A stretch of DNA of 13,993 nucleotides from Acidobacteriota bacterium. GTDB lineage: Bacteria > Acidobacteriota > Blastocatellia > Pyrinomonadales > Pyrinomonadaceae. The notes beneath the pieces are model-generated. The model saw only the letters and a program-made list of their open reading frames with translations, was not told where the DNA came from and searched no databases. This document shows positions 13,466-13,993 of this stretch, piece by piece (the first letter of the stretch is position 1; each line of letters opens with the position of its first letter). The DNA lies in NCBI GenBank assembly GCA_023391155.1, contig JAEWBM010000155.1, forward strand, positions 1 to 13,993, written 5' to 3'. Position numbers and translations under genes: made by a program.

Positions 13466-13993
13466 ATGGAAATCGCTATACCCGTTGGCATTGCCATCCT
13501 GATCGCTCTTACGTTTTTGGCGACCGTGGATATGGCGTTCTCTCATCTTTCCGACCTTTCGCTTCGCCGGCTGGCCGGGGAGGCCGAGGAATCGAATCGA
13601 CCCTCGGCGGCCGCTTTTCTCCGGCAGATCATCGAACATCGCCCGCGGTTCAGATCGGCGATCTCGACCTCCATCCAGTTTCTCCTGATCTCGTTTACGA
13701 TCCTGGTCGCTGTTGTTTTGCTTGACCGGCTCGCGACTCGAACTCAGGTCGTGATCGGGGCCCTGTTGATAAGCATCTTGACCGTCGCGGTATTTCGTCA
13801 GGTGCTGCCGCGTGTGATCAGCAACGGCCGCGAAGAGGGCATCCTGCTCGCGTTGCTTCCCGCCGTAAAGCCCCTCTACGCGCTGACCTCGCTGATCGCC
13901 GAGCCTTTCACCGCGTCGCGGGATAAGAAAGAGGCTCAGCGGCTCGAGCAATCCGTCACCCCCGAGACCCCCGAGGAGCGTGATGAGGACAAC
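13466..13993 (+). CDS. CNNM/DUF21 (HlyC/CorC-type) membrane protein, N-terminal part
   Basis: The frame is open to the window edge; 176 residues are visible. There are three hydrophobic segments: residues about 4-24 (AIPVGIAILIALTFLATVDM), about 70-92 (SIQFLLISFTILVAVVLL), and about 99-118 (VVIGALLISILTVAVF). Between the first two lies a basic/acidic loop with the LSLRRLAGEAEESNRPSA style of DUF21 proteins. The cytosolic CBS pair and CorC domain expected in this family would lie beyond the edge. Family members are linked to magnesium/cobalt transport. Relatives often sit in the phoH-ybeY neighbourhood, which supports the call. The ATG at 13466 follows the pgl stop by 17 bases without a strong ribosome site. 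Confidence 0.75.
   Translation, partial: MEIAIPVGIAILIALTFLATVDMAFSHLSDLSLRRLAGEAEESNRPSAAAFLRQIIEHRPRFRSAISTSIQFLLISFTILVAVVLLDRLATRTQVVIGALLISILTVAVFRQVLPRVISNGREEGILLALLPAVKPLYALTSLIAEPFTASRDKKEAQRLEQSVTPETPEERDEDN

Noticed and set aside
13445..13951. 168-codon minus-strand frame
   Set aside because: Antisense to the CNNM-type membrane protein; composition is charged low-complexity with no domain, typical of a reversed hydrophobic gene.

Overview
The window looks like a chromosomal segment of an Acidobacteriota-type bacterium, most probably Blastocatellia/Pyrinomonadaceae. This is inference from gene content and style: secreted proteins ending in a carboxypeptidase-regulatory-like domain, RHS scraps, palindromic dispersed repeats, and a GC-rich phoH/ybeY/zwf/pgl/CNNM operon. 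No rRNA, tRNA or CRISPR array was seen.

Layout. (1) 1-2646: two convergent genes for exported proteins, one cut by the left edge and one 710-residue right-handed beta-helix protein, both ending in the same kind of small beta-sandwich domain. (2) About 2780-6760: an accessory island, visibly AT-richer than its surroundings. Every gene is on the minus strand, and each gene or gene pair is preceded by a repeated segment. Two of these segments still encode a piece of RHS core (motif AGTEHT-I/V-FVYN). Cargo, in transcription order: a DUF6174-type lipoprotein with an Imm32-like immunity protein, an unknown secreted protein, a DUF6438-type secreted protein, a lipoprotein, and a small helical protein. 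It resembles the orphan immunity arrays left by RHS/polymorphic-toxin loci, but no toxin domain was recognised. (3) 6790-7310: non-coding DNA with two palindromes and two copies of a MITE-like repeat of about 135 bp. (4) 7339-8659: a minus-strand stress-type operon of a 71-residue protein, a 64-residue 'plasmid stabilization'-type protein and an SDR oxidoreductase whose frame is broken by an amber codon at codon 50. (5) 8857-13993: a tightly packed plus-strand operon: phoH, an AbiEii-like nucleotidyltransferase, a 77-residue partner, ybeY, zwf, pgl and a CNNM/DUF21 membrane protein that runs off the right edge.

How the genes work together. PhoH (YbeZ) and YbeY are known RNA-metabolism partners. 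Zwf and Pgl catalyse the first two steps of the oxidative pentose phosphate pathway and make NADPH. The AbiEii-like gene and its partner sit between phoH and ybeY, start inside the phoH reading frame and look like an inserted toxin-antitoxin-type module. The strongest points for follow-up are the repeat-punctuated cargo array, the amber codon in the SDR gene, the AbiEii-type module within the phoH-ybeY operon, and a terminator-like hairpin inside the start of ybeY.
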